The notes beneath the pieces are model-generated. The model was not told the origin of the DNA. It searched no databases and saw only the letters and a program-made list of their open reading frames with translations. A DNA stretch of 64,000 nt from Salinicoccus cyprini (GTDB lineage Bacteria; Bacillota; Bacilli; Staphylococcales; Salinicoccaceae), in the NCBI RefSeq assembly GCF_007713705.1, contig NZ_VMSJ01000003.1, forward strand, positions 209,542 to 273,541, read 5' to 3'. Made by a program: the position numbers and the translations under genes. Numbering within the stretch: position 1 is the stretch's first letter; every line of letters starts with the position of its first letter. This document shows positions 18,119 to 26,608 of this stretch, in pieces.

Positions 18119-18230
18119 GTTTCCATCTCCTATGCTTTTATTTTATTCTATCATACCATTCGGAACTTTATTTCGATGGAACCTTCCACTGAGTGTTAAA
18201 ATGAAACCATCAAATGCTTGGAGGAATGAC

Positions 18231-19277
18231 ATGGAACTTGGAATCAGTACATTTGCAGAAACATTGCCGGATCCGCATACAGGAGAGACGATTTCACATG
18301 CCGAAAGGCTGCGCGACATCATTGAAGAGATTGAACTGGCAGATCAGGTCGGACTTGATGTATACGCCGTCGGGGAGCATCACCGTGCAGATTATGCTGT
18401 CTCCGCTCCGGAAGTTGTGCTCGCAGCGGGTGCGGCCCGTACAGAGAACATACGATTATCCAGTGCTGTCACTGTCCTGTCTTCAGATGACCCTGTCAGA
18501 GTGCACGAACGGTTCGCCATGCTGGACGGCATTTCCCGGGGGCGCGCAGAAATCATGGCGGGCAGAGGCTCCTTTATCGAATCCTTCCAGCTGTTCGGAT
18601 ACAGCCTGAACGACTATGACGCACTGTTTGAGGAAAAATTGGACTTGCTGCTCAAGCTGCAAAAAGGCGGTCCGGTCCAATGGAACGGCAACCACCGCGC
18701 ACCGATGAACGGACTTGAAGTATTTCCGAGACCTGAGCAGGACCAGATTCCCATCTGGATTGCGAGCGGTGGCACACCAGACTCCACAGTAAGAGCCGGC
18801 AAGCTCGGCCTGCCGCTGGCGCTGGCCATCATCGGTGGCAGTCCGCAGAATTTTGCACCATTGGTCGAATTGTATAAACAGACTGCGGCCCAGGCCGGCC
18901 ACAAGATTGAAACACTCGGCATCGCCTCCCACAGTCACGGCTTTGTTTGGGATACGGACGAAGAAGCGGCAGACCTCTTCTTCCCTTCCACAGAGCAGGG
19001 CATGAACAGGATCGGTGCCGAGCGTGGCTGGGGCAACTACACGAGACGCAGCTTCGATATCGCAAAGTCCCCTAAAGGCGCCCTCTACTGCGGCAGCCCT
19101 GAAACTGTCGCCCGAAAGATCATCGACCTGCGTAAAAATGTCGGCATCAGACGCTTTCTCCTCCATACGCCGCTCGGTACAATGCCGCATGACCAGGTCA
19201 TGAAGTCCATCCGCCTCTTCGGAGAGCAGGTGGCACCCATCGTCAGAGAAGAGATTGCACGGTGGGAAGGCAAATAA
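18231..19277 (+). CDS. LLM-class flavin-dependent oxidoreductase (luciferase-like)
   Basis: 348 residues from ATG 18231 after TTGGAGG; an open frame extends back into pepT without signals. Bacterial-luciferase-like TIM barrel with DVYAVGEHHRADYAVSAPEV near residue 45 and GRAEIMAGRGSFIESFQLFG near residue 105, the 'group 2' LLM pattern. Members are FMN-dependent monooxygenases or reductases of unknown substrate. Single gene with its own terminator. Confidence 0.87.
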   Translation: MELGISTFAETLPDPHTGETISHAERLRDIIEEIELADQVGLDVYAVGEHHRADYAVSAPEVVLAAGAARTENIRLSSAVTVLSSDDPVRVHERFAMLDGISRGRAEIMAGRGSFIESFQLFGYSLNDYDALFEEKLDLLLKLQKGGPVQWNGNHRAPMNGLEVFPRPEQDQIPIWIASGGTPDSTVRAGKLGLPLALAIIGGSPQNFAPLVELYKQTAAQAGHKIETLGIASHSHGFVWDTDEEAADLFFPSTEQGMNRIGAERGWGNYTRRSFDIAKSPKGALYCGSPETVARKIIDLRKNVGIRRFLLHTPLGTMPHDQVMKSIRLFGEQVAPIVREEIARWEGK

Positions 19278-19283
19278 CGCATT

Positions 19284-19312
19284 CATCCCCCTCGGACCGA
19301 GGGGGATGTTTT
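19284..19312 (+). terminator. Intrinsic terminator of the LLM gene
   Basis: 10-bp GC-rich stem CATCCCCCTC/GAGGGGGATG followed by TTTT. Confidence 0.85.
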
Positions 19313-19824
19313 CAGATCATCTTCTTTAGATCAAATCCATATATCAGTTCTGTGTGCTTAAACTGGCCGATTTCTATCTCTTCCTGGCCGATCTTCTGTC
19401 CACCCATTCTTTCGTAGAAGCGGCATGCCGGGTTTTCCGCCAGTACCGCAATGACCATTTTATCAAACCCGCGTTCGGCAAGATTGCCGGCGACCGCTTC
19501 AACCAGGCGTCTGCCGCCTCCCTGTCCCTGCACAGATTCATACAGATAGATGGCATACAGCTCACTGTCATACCCTTCGAAGTCTCCCGAGCGTTCCGTG
19601 CCGCCGATCGCAAAACCGACGACCTCGTCTGTCTCGTCTGCCAGAATAAAAATCGGGTTCTGCTCTACCGCCTGGCTCCAGACCCGCTCGCGGTCTGCGT
19701 ACTTCAGGTTGTCAAGGTACGCCTCATCGACAATGCCGCGATACGTCGTACGCCAGCTGTCGACCTGCACTTTCGCAATGGCAGCAGCGTCCTCCCGGTC
19801 CGCTTTTTTCAATGTCAATTCCAT
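19312..19824 (-). CDS. GNAT family N-acetyltransferase
   Basis: 170 residues. The acetyl-CoA site is seen in LYAIYLYESVQGQGGGRRLV (motif A, Q-x-x-G-G/R) near residue 88 and the C-terminal NPACRFYERMGGQKIGQEEIE. The N-terminal DSWRTTYRGIVDEAYLDNL is typical of a common Firmicute GNAT group with unknown acceptor. ATG at 19824 follows GGGGATGG. It lies 24 bp downstream of ddl on the same strand, going away from it in order ddl then GNAT, so the two may be co-transcribed. Confidence 0.87.
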   Translation of the reverse strand: MELTLKKADREDAAAIAKVQVDSWRTTYRGIVDEAYLDNLKYADRERVWSQAVEQNPIFILADETDEVVGFAIGGTERSGDFEGYDSELYAIYLYESVQGQGGGRRLVEAVAGNLAERGFDKMVIAVLAENPACRFYERMGGQKIGQEEIEIGQFKHTELIYGFDLKKMI

Positions 19825-19848
19825 ATGTCCATCCCCTTCATGACTATT

Positions 19849-20910
19849 CTATGATAGATCGGTCTTCAGACTGCTCTGCAACTCATGACGCTCCAGTGAC
19901 AGTGCAATCAGCCGGTCCAGCAGTTCGGCATAGCTGATGCCGGATGCTTCAAGCAGCTTCGGGTACATGCTGATGCTGGTGAATCCGGGCAGTGTGTTGA
20001 TTTCATTGACGATGATCTCCCCGTCTTCCCGCAGGAAGACATCGACACGGGACATGCCTTCACAGTCGAGAATCCTGTAGGCATCCACTGCCGTCTTCTG
20101 GATGCGCGTACGGGTGTCATCATCGAGGCTGGCTGGAATCTCGAGCGCAGCACCGTTTTCGTCGATGTACTTCGACTCATAGGAATAGAAATCGGTATTT
20201 GCCACGATTTCACCAGGCACTGAGACGAAGGGATCTGCATTGCCGAGGACGGATACTTCGATCTCCCGTCCCCGGACTGCACTCTCGATCATCACTTTCG
20301 TATCGAACTGGAATGCCAGATCCAGCGCTTCCTGGAATGTCCGTGCATCCGTCACTTTGGAGACACCGACGGAAGACCCCTGGTTTACAGGCTTGATGAA
20401 CATCGGCAGTCCAAGTTCCGACTCCACCAGACCATAGTCGATTTCCTCCTTCTCACTGTGCCGGCAAAGTACCCAGTCGGCTACGCGGATGCCTTCCATT
20501 TTCAGCAGCCGCTTCGTCATATCCTTGTCCATGCAGACGGCTGAACTTCTGACGTTGCAGCCGGCATAGGGAATGTTCATCATCTGGAGGACACCCTGGA
20601 CGATTCCGTCCTCACCAGCAGTGCCGTGCAGAATCGGCAGTACAGCATCCAGTGCATGCTCGCCCCGCTCCGATATGAATTGGCGGGAAGGCAGTATGGA
20701 CAGGCGGACGCTGTCCTTCCCATCTTCCAGCACTTCAATGCTTTCGGACTGGTCGGCAAGCAGCCACTCGCCTTTCTTCGATATGTAGATCAGACTGACC
20801 GTATAGCGGCTTTTGTCCAATGCATCCAGTACACTCTGAGCAGAGCGCAGTGAAACTTCGTGCTCCGTCGACTGTCCACCGTAGATGATACCTATATTCA
20901 ACTTTTCCAT
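19849..20910 (-). CDS. ddl: D-alanine--D-alanine ligase
   Basis: 353 residues of ATP-grasp fold. Joins two D-Ala with ATP to give the dipeptide for peptidoglycan precursor synthesis, in the cytoplasm. Motifs: GGQSTEHEVSLRSAQSVLDA at the N-terminus, FIKPVNQGSSVGVSKV (ATP site) near residue 170, and the C-terminal NEINTLPGFTSISMYPKLLE that holds the magnesium ligands. ATG at 20910 follows TAGGAG; the frame's earlier start has no ribosome binding site. Confidence 0.95.
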   Translation of the reverse strand: MEKLNIGIIYGGQSTEHEVSLRSAQSVLDALDKSRYTVSLIYISKKGEWLLADQSESIEVLEDGKDSVRLSILPSRQFISERGEHALDAVLPILHGTAGEDGIVQGVLQMMNIPYAGCNVRSSAVCMDKDMTKRLLKMEGIRVADWVLCRHSEKEEIDYGLVESELGLPMFIKPVNQGSSVGVSKVTDARTFQEALDLAFQFDTKVMIESAVRGREIEVSVLGNADPFVSVPGEIVANTDFYSYESKYIDENGAALEIPASLDDDTRTRIQKTAVDAYRILDCEGMSRVDVFLREDGEIIVNEINTLPGFTSISMYPKLLEASGISYAELLDRLIALSLERHELQSSLKTDLS

Positions 20911-21048
20911 ACAAACACTCCTATGTCGCAATAACTTTCATCTCGCCTTTGACAGCTCGAATGTTACTCTGATTCTATCATAGAGGTGCCGTCACTTCTT
21001 CATTTTATATGCCGGGAGAACAAAATAACTGCAGCTGCATAAAATATA

Positions 21049-21076
21049 TTGACAATTCGCACATCTATGTTAGGAT
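21049..21076 (+). promoter_or_regulatory. Promoter of the pheA leader RNA
   Basis: TTGACA (21049-21054), 16-nt spacer, TAGGAT (21071-21076). Transcription from here would give a leader of about 270 nt before pheA. Confidence 0.6.
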
Positions 21077-21082
21077 TATAGA

Positions 21083-21350
21083 CAATCTTAGATGAATTGA
21101 GTGATTGTTATGGAAACAAATTATATGATAGCTCAATTGAATAATTTTTTCTTCAGCTATTTTATATAGCGTCTATATTCCATCGTGGATATAGGCGAAC
21201 TATATCGATGATGGCTGATTTGAATGGATAATTTCATTCCTGGCCATTTATGAAATCTAAATGGCTGGGATTTTTATTTTTGGACCATTTGGGTTTCTCT
21301 TGTGCCGGGAGCGATCTGAATGGTCTTTTAATTTATTTATGGGAGTGGTT
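21083..21350 (+). promoter_or_regulatory. Structured pheA leader with competing antiterminator and terminator hairpins
   Basis: Three elements are read directly. (1) A 12-bp hairpin with one bulge at 21170-21197. (2) An intrinsic terminator: 13-bp stem pairing 21238-21250 with 21258-21270 (two wobble pairs), 7-nt loop, then TTTTTATTTTT at 21271-21281. (3) A mutually exclusive stem pairing ATGGC (21211-21215) with GCCAT (21243-21247), closing an inner GAATG/CATTC stem and taking up the 5' arm of the terminator. CCATC in hairpin 1 can in turn pair with GATGG overlapping the antiterminator 5' arm. A further GACCATT/AATGGTC pair (about 21282-21325) lies before the start codon. This is the layout of a transcription attenuator or riboswitch. 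The T-box consensus was not found; class and ligand are unassigned. Confidence 0.6.
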
Positions 21351-22205
21351 ATGATGCTGATAGGATATCAAGGTGTGGAAGGTTCTTATAGTGAAGTTGC
21401 CTGCAGGACATTTGCCGAAGGCGGGTCCTATGCAATGAAGGGGCACGCCACGTTCAAAATACTGGTGGATGCGCTCGTCCGGGATGAAATCGACTATATT
21501 GCCCTGCCTGTGGAAAATTCGACGAGTGGGCCGATTACACGGACGATCGACTTGATGAAGTACCTCGAAGTAGACGCTGTGGAGGAGATATACGTCAAAA
21601 TAGACCACGCACTGATCAGCAGAGAGCCGGTGGATATCAATACACTGACACGGGTCTACTCCCACCCGGAGGCACTGGAACAGTGCCACGCATACTTGAG
21701 CGGGTATCCCAACATAGAAGTGCATGAATATTCCGATACGGCCGAAGCCGTCAGAATGGTCCGGGATGCCGATGACCCGACCATTGCCGCTGTTGCCGGC
21801 AGCCATGCGGCCGAACTGTATGGCATGAATATCGTCCGTGAGAACATCAGTGACAATCCTTTCAATACGACACGCTTCCTGTTCTTCAGAAAAAGAGCGG
21901 CAGCAAGCCTTCGGGAAACGAACAAGACATCGCTCTACATCGAAACCGACCACAGTGCGGGCTCACTCAGTGAAATACTCAACATCTTCAAGAAACATGG
22001 CGTCAACCTGCTGAACCTGACATCCAGACCCATCCAGCACAAGCCTTTCTCATACGGCTTCTTCATCGATATTGAAGAAGGGACCGGGGATGCACTGGAC
22101 CGGGCACTCGATGATGTGTCCCGGGTCAGCAGATATATCAATATTCTCGGCACGTACCAGAAGGGGAGGATCCCCTCGTATGAAAAAGTGATGGCCAATG
22201 AATAG
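21351..22205 (+). CDS. pheA: Prephenate dehydratase
   Basis: About 284 residues; start at tandem ATG 21351/21354 after GGGAGTGG. The enzyme converts prephenate to phenylpyruvate, the committed step to phenylalanine. The N-terminal PDT domain begins IGYQGVEGSYSEVA and contains IDYIALPVENSTSGPITRT; NPFNTTRFLFF is the conserved TRF region with the catalytic Thr. The C-terminal ACT domain (from about residue 195, TSLYIETDHSAGSLSEIL) with NLTSRPIQHKPFSYGFFID is the phenylalanine-binding regulatory module. No fused chorismate mutase. The long leader upstream indicates control of transcription elongation. Confidence 0.95.
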   Translation: MMLIGYQGVEGSYSEVACRTFAEGGSYAMKGHATFKILVDALVRDEIDYIALPVENSTSGPITRTIDLMKYLEVDAVEEIYVKIDHALISREPVDINTLTRVYSHPEALEQCHAYLSGYPNIEVHEYSDTAEAVRMVRDADDPTIAAVAGSHAAELYGMNIVRENISDNPFNTTRFLFFRKRAAASLRETNKTSLYIETDHSAGSLSEILNIFKKHGVNLLNLTSRPIQHKPFSYGFFIDIEEGTGDALDRALDDVSRVSRYINILGTYQKGRIPSYEKVMANE

Positions 22206-22271
22206 AATCCGCCGGATTTCCGTGACGATTGCGTGTATAATTAAAAGCACTCAATAGGAAAGGGAATCCGT

Positions 22272-23165
22272 ATGAACAACAATAATGCTCAGAAGCTCAT
22301 CCTGATTTCAATTGCCGGTGCCCTGGCATTTGCGGCACTCGGCATCTTCTGGGGCATCCTTGCCGACAGCCAGATGATCCAGTTTGATGGATACTACTCC
22401 TTCATCAGTGTCCTGCTGTCCGTAATGTCGATGCTCGCGCTGCGGTTTATTGCCAAGGAGGATGAAAAACGGTTTCCGTTCGGCAAGGAGAGCTTCATCC
22501 CGCTGACCATTGTCATCAAGTATGTGGGTATTCTGATGCTCATCCTCATCTCCCTTGTCCAGGCCATAATCGCCCTTTTCACGGGCGGGAATGAGATGTC
22601 GATGAGTACAGGCATCATCTATGCACTCATTTCGACCGTCGGGTGCTACGGCGCCTACTTCTATTTTCGATCGAAAGGACTTGGCAATGAAATCATTGCA
22701 GCTGAAATGAACCAGTGGCGCATGGATGCGCTGCTCAGCGCCGGCGTCCTTGCAGGTTTCATTTTCGGATGGTTGCTGCGCTTCACACCACTCGATGCTT
22801 TTGTACCCTATGTCGATCCCGTAATGGTCATTGTCGTGGCCGGCTACTTCATCAAAGTGCCGCTGCTTGAAATGTACACCGCACTTCGGGAACTGCTCGA
22901 GATGGCACCCCGTCATCAGATCAGCGAGCGTGTTGAAGCGGAAGTGGCATCAGTCAGTCGAAGACATGCATTCGACGACTATGCACTCCGGCTGCAGAAG
23001 ATGGGACCGAAGCTCTATATCGAGATCGAGTTCATCGTCGCCATGGACGAAGATCTGACCATCAGTGAGCAGGATATGATCCGTCATGAATTGAAAGACA
23101 GTCTGAATGAACTGCCGCTCGATCCATGGATCACTGTTGTCTTTACGCATGAACAGCAGAAATAA
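22272..23165 (+). CDS. Cation diffusion facilitator (CDF) family transporter, atypical metal site
   Basis: 297 residues: an N-terminal domain with five or six membrane helices and a C-terminal cytoplasmic ~90-residue domain. CDF proteins usually export Zn2+, Mn2+, Fe2+ or similar divalent cations in exchange for H+. Helix 2 reads FDGYYSF where YiiP has D-x3-D, and helix 5 reads QWRMDA where YiiP has H-x3-D, so two of four usual site-A ligands are replaced (S and Q). RFPFGKESF is the family loop after helix 2. ATG at 22272 follows AAAGGGAATCC. Substrate therefore uncertain. Single gene. Confidence 0.82.
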   Translation: MNNNNAQKLILISIAGALAFAALGIFWGILADSQMIQFDGYYSFISVLLSVMSMLALRFIAKEDEKRFPFGKESFIPLTIVIKYVGILMLILISLVQAIIALFTGGNEMSMSTGIIYALISTVGCYGAYFYFRSKGLGNEIIAAEMNQWRMDALLSAGVLAGFIFGWLLRFTPLDAFVPYVDPVMVIVVAGYFIKVPLLEMYTALRELLEMAPRHQISERVEAEVASVSRRHAFDDYALRLQKMGPKLYIEIEFIVAMDEDLTISEQDMIRHELKDSLNELPLDPWITVVFTHEQQK

Positions 23166-23196
23166 ACACGATGCCTGGCAGGCATCGTGTTTTTTC
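23166..23196 (+). terminator. Intrinsic terminator of the CDF gene
   Basis: 10-bp stem ACACGATGCC/GGCATCGTGT followed by a TTTTTT run; weakly active in reverse for the RND gene. Confidence 0.88.
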
Positions 23197-23201
23197 GTGA
23201 T

Positions 23202-26200
23202 CTATTTTCTGTATCTGATTCTGTAGTAGAGATAGTACAGGCTTGGCGTTGCGATCATCGACAGGATCGTGGAGAATGCGATTCCTGCGATGACGGTGAC
23301 AGCCAGCGGCACGAACAGTGCATCACCGCCGAGGGCAACAGGCGTCAGTGCGATGATGCTTGTGATGGTTGTCAGCAGAATCGGCTTGAAGCGGGCGCGC
23401 CCGCTTTCATAGATGGCTTCATTGATATCGAATGCGTCGCTCTGCCTTCTTGCTTCAATGAAATCGAGTAGTACAATCGCATTTCTGACCACAATGCCGG
23501 ACAGTGACACCATGCCCATGATGCCGAGGAAGCTGATCGGTGTCTGGGTGACAAACAGACCGATGATCCCCCCGCTGATGGCGAGGAAAATACTGAAGAC
23601 AATGATCAGCGGCATGACGATGGAATTGAACTCGACTGCAATGACGAGGTAGACCAGTATGAGTATGATGCCGAACAGAATGCTGATTTCGATGAAGAAA
23701 TCGGTCTGATCTGACGTTTCCCCGCCGATGATCATTTCGCTCGAATCCGGCAGTTCATCGCGGAATGACTCGATGGTTTCATTCGCTGCTGCTTCATCCT
23801 CCGCATAGACTTGCAGTTCCACCATCCTGTCTCCGTTTCTATGATGGATGTACTTCGGACTTTCAGTTTCCGATACTTCGACAAAGTCGGAGAGCGGATA
23901 GGTTTCCGGCTGCGCTCCTGTCATTCTGACAATCTCCGTGTTCTCGATTGTTGAGGCACCGGAATACTTGAGTGTCGTCTCCCGTGGTTCTCCATCTGCA
24001 ATGATGCCCTGGATCGGTATGCCTGCTGAGAGCATGTTCAGTTCATTTTTCACCTGCGAGATGGAAATACCATTCTCTTCAAGAGCCTGATGATCGATCT
24101 GGTATGTGAGCGTTGGTATACTTTCACCCAGATTCGTCGTCACCAGTGCACCATCTTCTTCGAGCATGCTTTCCAGTTCGTTTGCCTGGGCGTTGAGCTG
24201 CTCGATATCCGGTTCATACAGTTCGACTGTAACCGGTGCACTTGCCGGTGGTCCCTGGACAATCGTCTCCATGAAAATGGTCGCTTCCGGGAAAGCTTCC
24301 CTGAGCGGCGCTTCGTACTGATCAATCGTTTCCGATGCGCTCTGCTTTGTCTTATCGATTTCGAGCGCAATCTGTGCAGTATTCGGCCCCGACTGGTCGA
24401 GTGATGCACCGAAAAGGTTCGGCAGCCCTGTACCCGTGAACAACGAAGATGCTTCGACATGCGGCATTTCATTTTTTATATGATCGAGTACAGCGTTGGC
24501 GTCCTCATGTGTCTGCCCGATGGTCTGGGATTCATCAAAGATCAGATCCACTGTCACTTCGGATCGGTCCGCTTCGGGGAAGAATTCAAACGGTGTAAAA
24601 CGGATCAGTCCGAGCGACAGGGCACCGATGACCAGAACAGTAAGGAATGTGATCAGTGGCCGTCTGATGATGGCCGGCAGTACTTTATCCGCGTAGAAGT
24701 CCCCACCCCGCGTGAACAGGCGTCCAAGGAGCCCTGGATATTCAGGCACCTTCCTTTGCTTCAGCAAGTATCTGGCAGCCGGCACAAACGTCAGTGCCAG
24801 CACTGTCGATACGATCATCGTCGTAATCAGTATGCTCGGCAGTGCCTTGATGAACTCCCCATTGGCACCGGACAGGAGCAGAAGCGGTGAAAATGTAAAG
24901 ACGATGGCAAGCGTCGACGAGATGACTGACGGCGCCACTTCCTTTACACCATTGTAGACGCCGTCCAAACGACCATCACCAAGCGTAAACCGCCTCTCGA
25001 TATTGTCATTGACCACAATGGAATCGTCCACCAGAATACCGAGGGCGATGATCAGTCCGATGACGGAAATCTGGTTGAGGTCCACCCCGAACCATGGCAC
25101 CGGAATCAGACCGATGACAACGGATAGGACCACCGTCGTCATCACGGTAACCGAACCGGATAGCGATAGGCCGAGTGATGTACTCAGAATGACTGCGATC
25201 AGAGCGATGGCGAGCGACATGTAGAGCCCCGTGAAGATGTCCTCCACATTCTCACGCTCGGAAGAGATGTTCGTTGCTTCGATGCCATCCGGCAGTCCGG
25301 AAATTCCCTCATCCATGACAGCTTCCACTTCCCGGGAGACAGAAGGTACATCTTCACCTGATGCCAGGAATACGGTAAACGAGACTGCCGGGCTGCCTTC
25401 ATACTGGACGATATCTTCCGGGTCAGCCGGCTGCCTTTCAATTTCCGCCATTTCTGAAAGTGGTACGCTTTCTGATCCGACCCGCACCTGTTCAAGTACC
25501 GACATCGGCACTTCATCCTGGAAAGACAGGCGGATGATATCACCATCCGTTTTCTCCTGCCCAAGAATGACCGGATTCAGAGCACCTTCGATTTCGGTCA
25601 GAATCTGATTCGGGTTGAGATTGGCCTCGACCATCGCACTCCGGTCGAGCGCAATGACATAGGTCTCATCCGCATAGCCTTTGACGGTGACACCCTCGAT
25701 GCCTTCCATCTGAAGCACATCTCTTTCGAGTGTTTCGAGGTCGCTTCTGATGTCATCAAGTGCTGCACGCTCATCTGCGTGGAACTGATAGCTCAGCAGT
25801 GGAAACCGGGTACCGATGGACCGGACTTCAGGTTCCGCGGCATTCTCAGGCAGCTCGCCCGACAGTCCACCTGCCAGGTTGTTGACGGCATTCACCACAT
25901 CATTCGACTCGACTGCATCGGAAAGTTCAAGTGTCAGCACTGAAACGCCGTCCTGGGAGACGGATGATACACTATCCACTCCATCGACGCTGAAAATTTC
26001 GGCTTCCATGACCTCCGTTATATTCGTTTCGACATCCCGCTTATCAGCACCCGGCCATGCGGTCGTCACATTGATCAGGTTGACTTCAGTCTCCGGTATT
26101 TCCCGCTGATCGATGGTCAGAAATGTATAGACACCGAAAATCGCAACGGTGAAAATCAGAATGATGAACAGCAGACTGCGTCTGATGCTGGCTTCAAAAA

Positions 26201-26210
26201 CTCTTCTCAT
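23202..26210 (-). CDS. RND efflux transporter permease (AcrB/SwrC-like)
   Basis: 1002 residues with the duplicated RND layout: a helix after the N-terminal basic stretch, a large extracellular porter region, a six-helix bundle, then the same again. Helix 4 has VIGLIIALGILVDDSIVVND with the proton-relay Asp pair of the HAE-type pumps. It belongs to the Gram-positive AcrB/SwrC-YerP group, which exports lipophilic compounds or lipopeptides; substrate unknown. No membrane-fusion partner gene is adjacent. Two very small membrane protein genes lie just upstream on the same strand with no terminator between, suggesting an operon. ATG at 26210 follows GAGGAAAACC. Confidence 0.9.
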   Translation of the reverse strand: MRRVFEASIRRSLLFIILIFTVAIFGVYTFLTIDQREIPETEVNLINVTTAWPGADKRDVETNITEVMEAEIFSVDGVDSVSSVSQDGVSVLTLELSDAVESNDVVNAVNNLAGGLSGELPENAAEPEVRSIGTRFPLLSYQFHADERAALDDIRSDLETLERDVLQMEGIEGVTVKGYADETYVIALDRSAMVEANLNPNQILTEIEGALNPVILGQEKTDGDIIRLSFQDEVPMSVLEQVRVGSESVPLSEMAEIERQPADPEDIVQYEGSPAVSFTVFLASGEDVPSVSREVEAVMDEGISGLPDGIEATNISSERENVEDIFTGLYMSLAIALIAVILSTSLGLSLSGSVTVMTTVVLSVVIGLIPVPWFGVDLNQISVIGLIIALGILVDDSIVVNDNIERRFTLGDGRLDGVYNGVKEVAPSVISSTLAIVFTFSPLLLLSGANGEFIKALPSILITTMIVSTVLALTFVPAARYLLKQRKVPEYPGLLGRLFTRGGDFYADKVLPAIIRRPLITFLTVLVIGALSLGLIRFTPFEFFPEADRSEVTVDLIFDESQTIGQTHEDANAVLDHIKNEMPHVEASSLFTGTGLPNLFGASLDQSGPNTAQIALEIDKTKQSASETIDQYEAPLREAFPEATIFMETIVQGPPASAPVTVELYEPDIEQLNAQANELESMLEEDGALVTTNLGESIPTLTYQIDHQALEENGISISQVKNELNMLSAGIPIQGIIADGEPRETTLKYSGASTIENTEIVRMTGAQPETYPLSDFVEVSETESPKYIHHRNGDRMVELQVYAEDEAAANETIESFRDELPDSSEMIIGGETSDQTDFFIEISILFGIILILVYLVIAVEFNSIVMPLIIVFSIFLAISGGIIGLFVTQTPISFLGIMGMVSLSGIVVRNAIVLLDFIEARRQSDAFDINEAIYESGRARFKPILLTTITSIIALTPVALGGDALFVPLAVTVIAGIAFSTILSMIATPSLYYLYYRIRYRK

Positions 26211-26278
26211 AGGTTTTCCTCATCCCTGTATGTATCTTCAAATATCAAATAAAGCCCACCAACCTGGCAGACTCCAAC

Positions 26279-26434
26279 TTATAGTTCACTGTCATAGCTG
26301 AAATAGAGACCGGCCGCAAATAGTATCAGCACAGCCAGATAGCCGATGACAGTATATGAATCCGGTAATACAGTCTGCAGGCCGATCATGACCAGCAGAC
26401 CCGAAGCAAAGCATATGCCTGCAGCATATTTCAT
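26279..26434 (-). CDS. Small two-helix membrane protein, 51 aa, upstream of RND pump
   Basis: 51 residues starting MKYAAGICFASGLLVM and ending YFSYDSEL: two hydrophobic segments split by LPDSYTV. AGGAGG lies 7 nt before ATG 26434; the longer open frame start upstream has no such signal. It sits 68 bp before the RND gene and 31 bp after the 22-aa gene. Not a family I recognise. Confidence 0.65.
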   Translation of the reverse strand: MKYAAGICFASGLLVMIGLQTVLPDSYTVIGYLAVLILFAAGLYFSYDSEL

Positions 26435-26465
26435 TTCTAGTCCTCCTGAAAGTTGCCCTGCCAGA

Positions 26466-26534
26466 CTATAGAATGAACGACAGAATTGCCAGCACAATCA
26501 GGACAACCACTACAATATAAATGATATTCCTCAT
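26466..26534 (-). CDS. Single-helix micropeptide, 22 aa
   Basis: 22 residues: MRNI followed by an almost purely aliphatic membrane helix ending in SFIL. It is preceded by GAGGAGG at 7 nt, one of the best ribosome binding sites in the window, and ends in TAG. Too short for usual gene callers. First gene of the probable micropeptide-51aa-RND unit. Function unknown; a small modulator of the pump, like AcrZ for AcrB in E. coli, is an inference from position and shape. Confidence 0.55.
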   Translation of the reverse strand: MRNIIYIVVVVLIVLAILSFIL

Positions 26535-26608
26535 AGTATACCTCCTCTGGATATCAATGTATTCCACTATACCCTGAAATTGGAGATATTAATTAACTCG
26601 ATATTAGA

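Noticed and set aside
21261..21350. Phe-rich frame (six Phe in 26 codons) in phase with pheA, tempting as a leader peptide
   Set aside because: It begins inside the terminator stem, has no ribosome binding site, and the Phe codons come from the T-rich terminator tail. No stop codon separates it from pheA.
21083..21350. Classical T-box for tRNA-Phe
   Set aside because: The conserved AGGGTGGNACCGCG stretch and the stem I landmarks could not be found; only the attenuator logic is similar.
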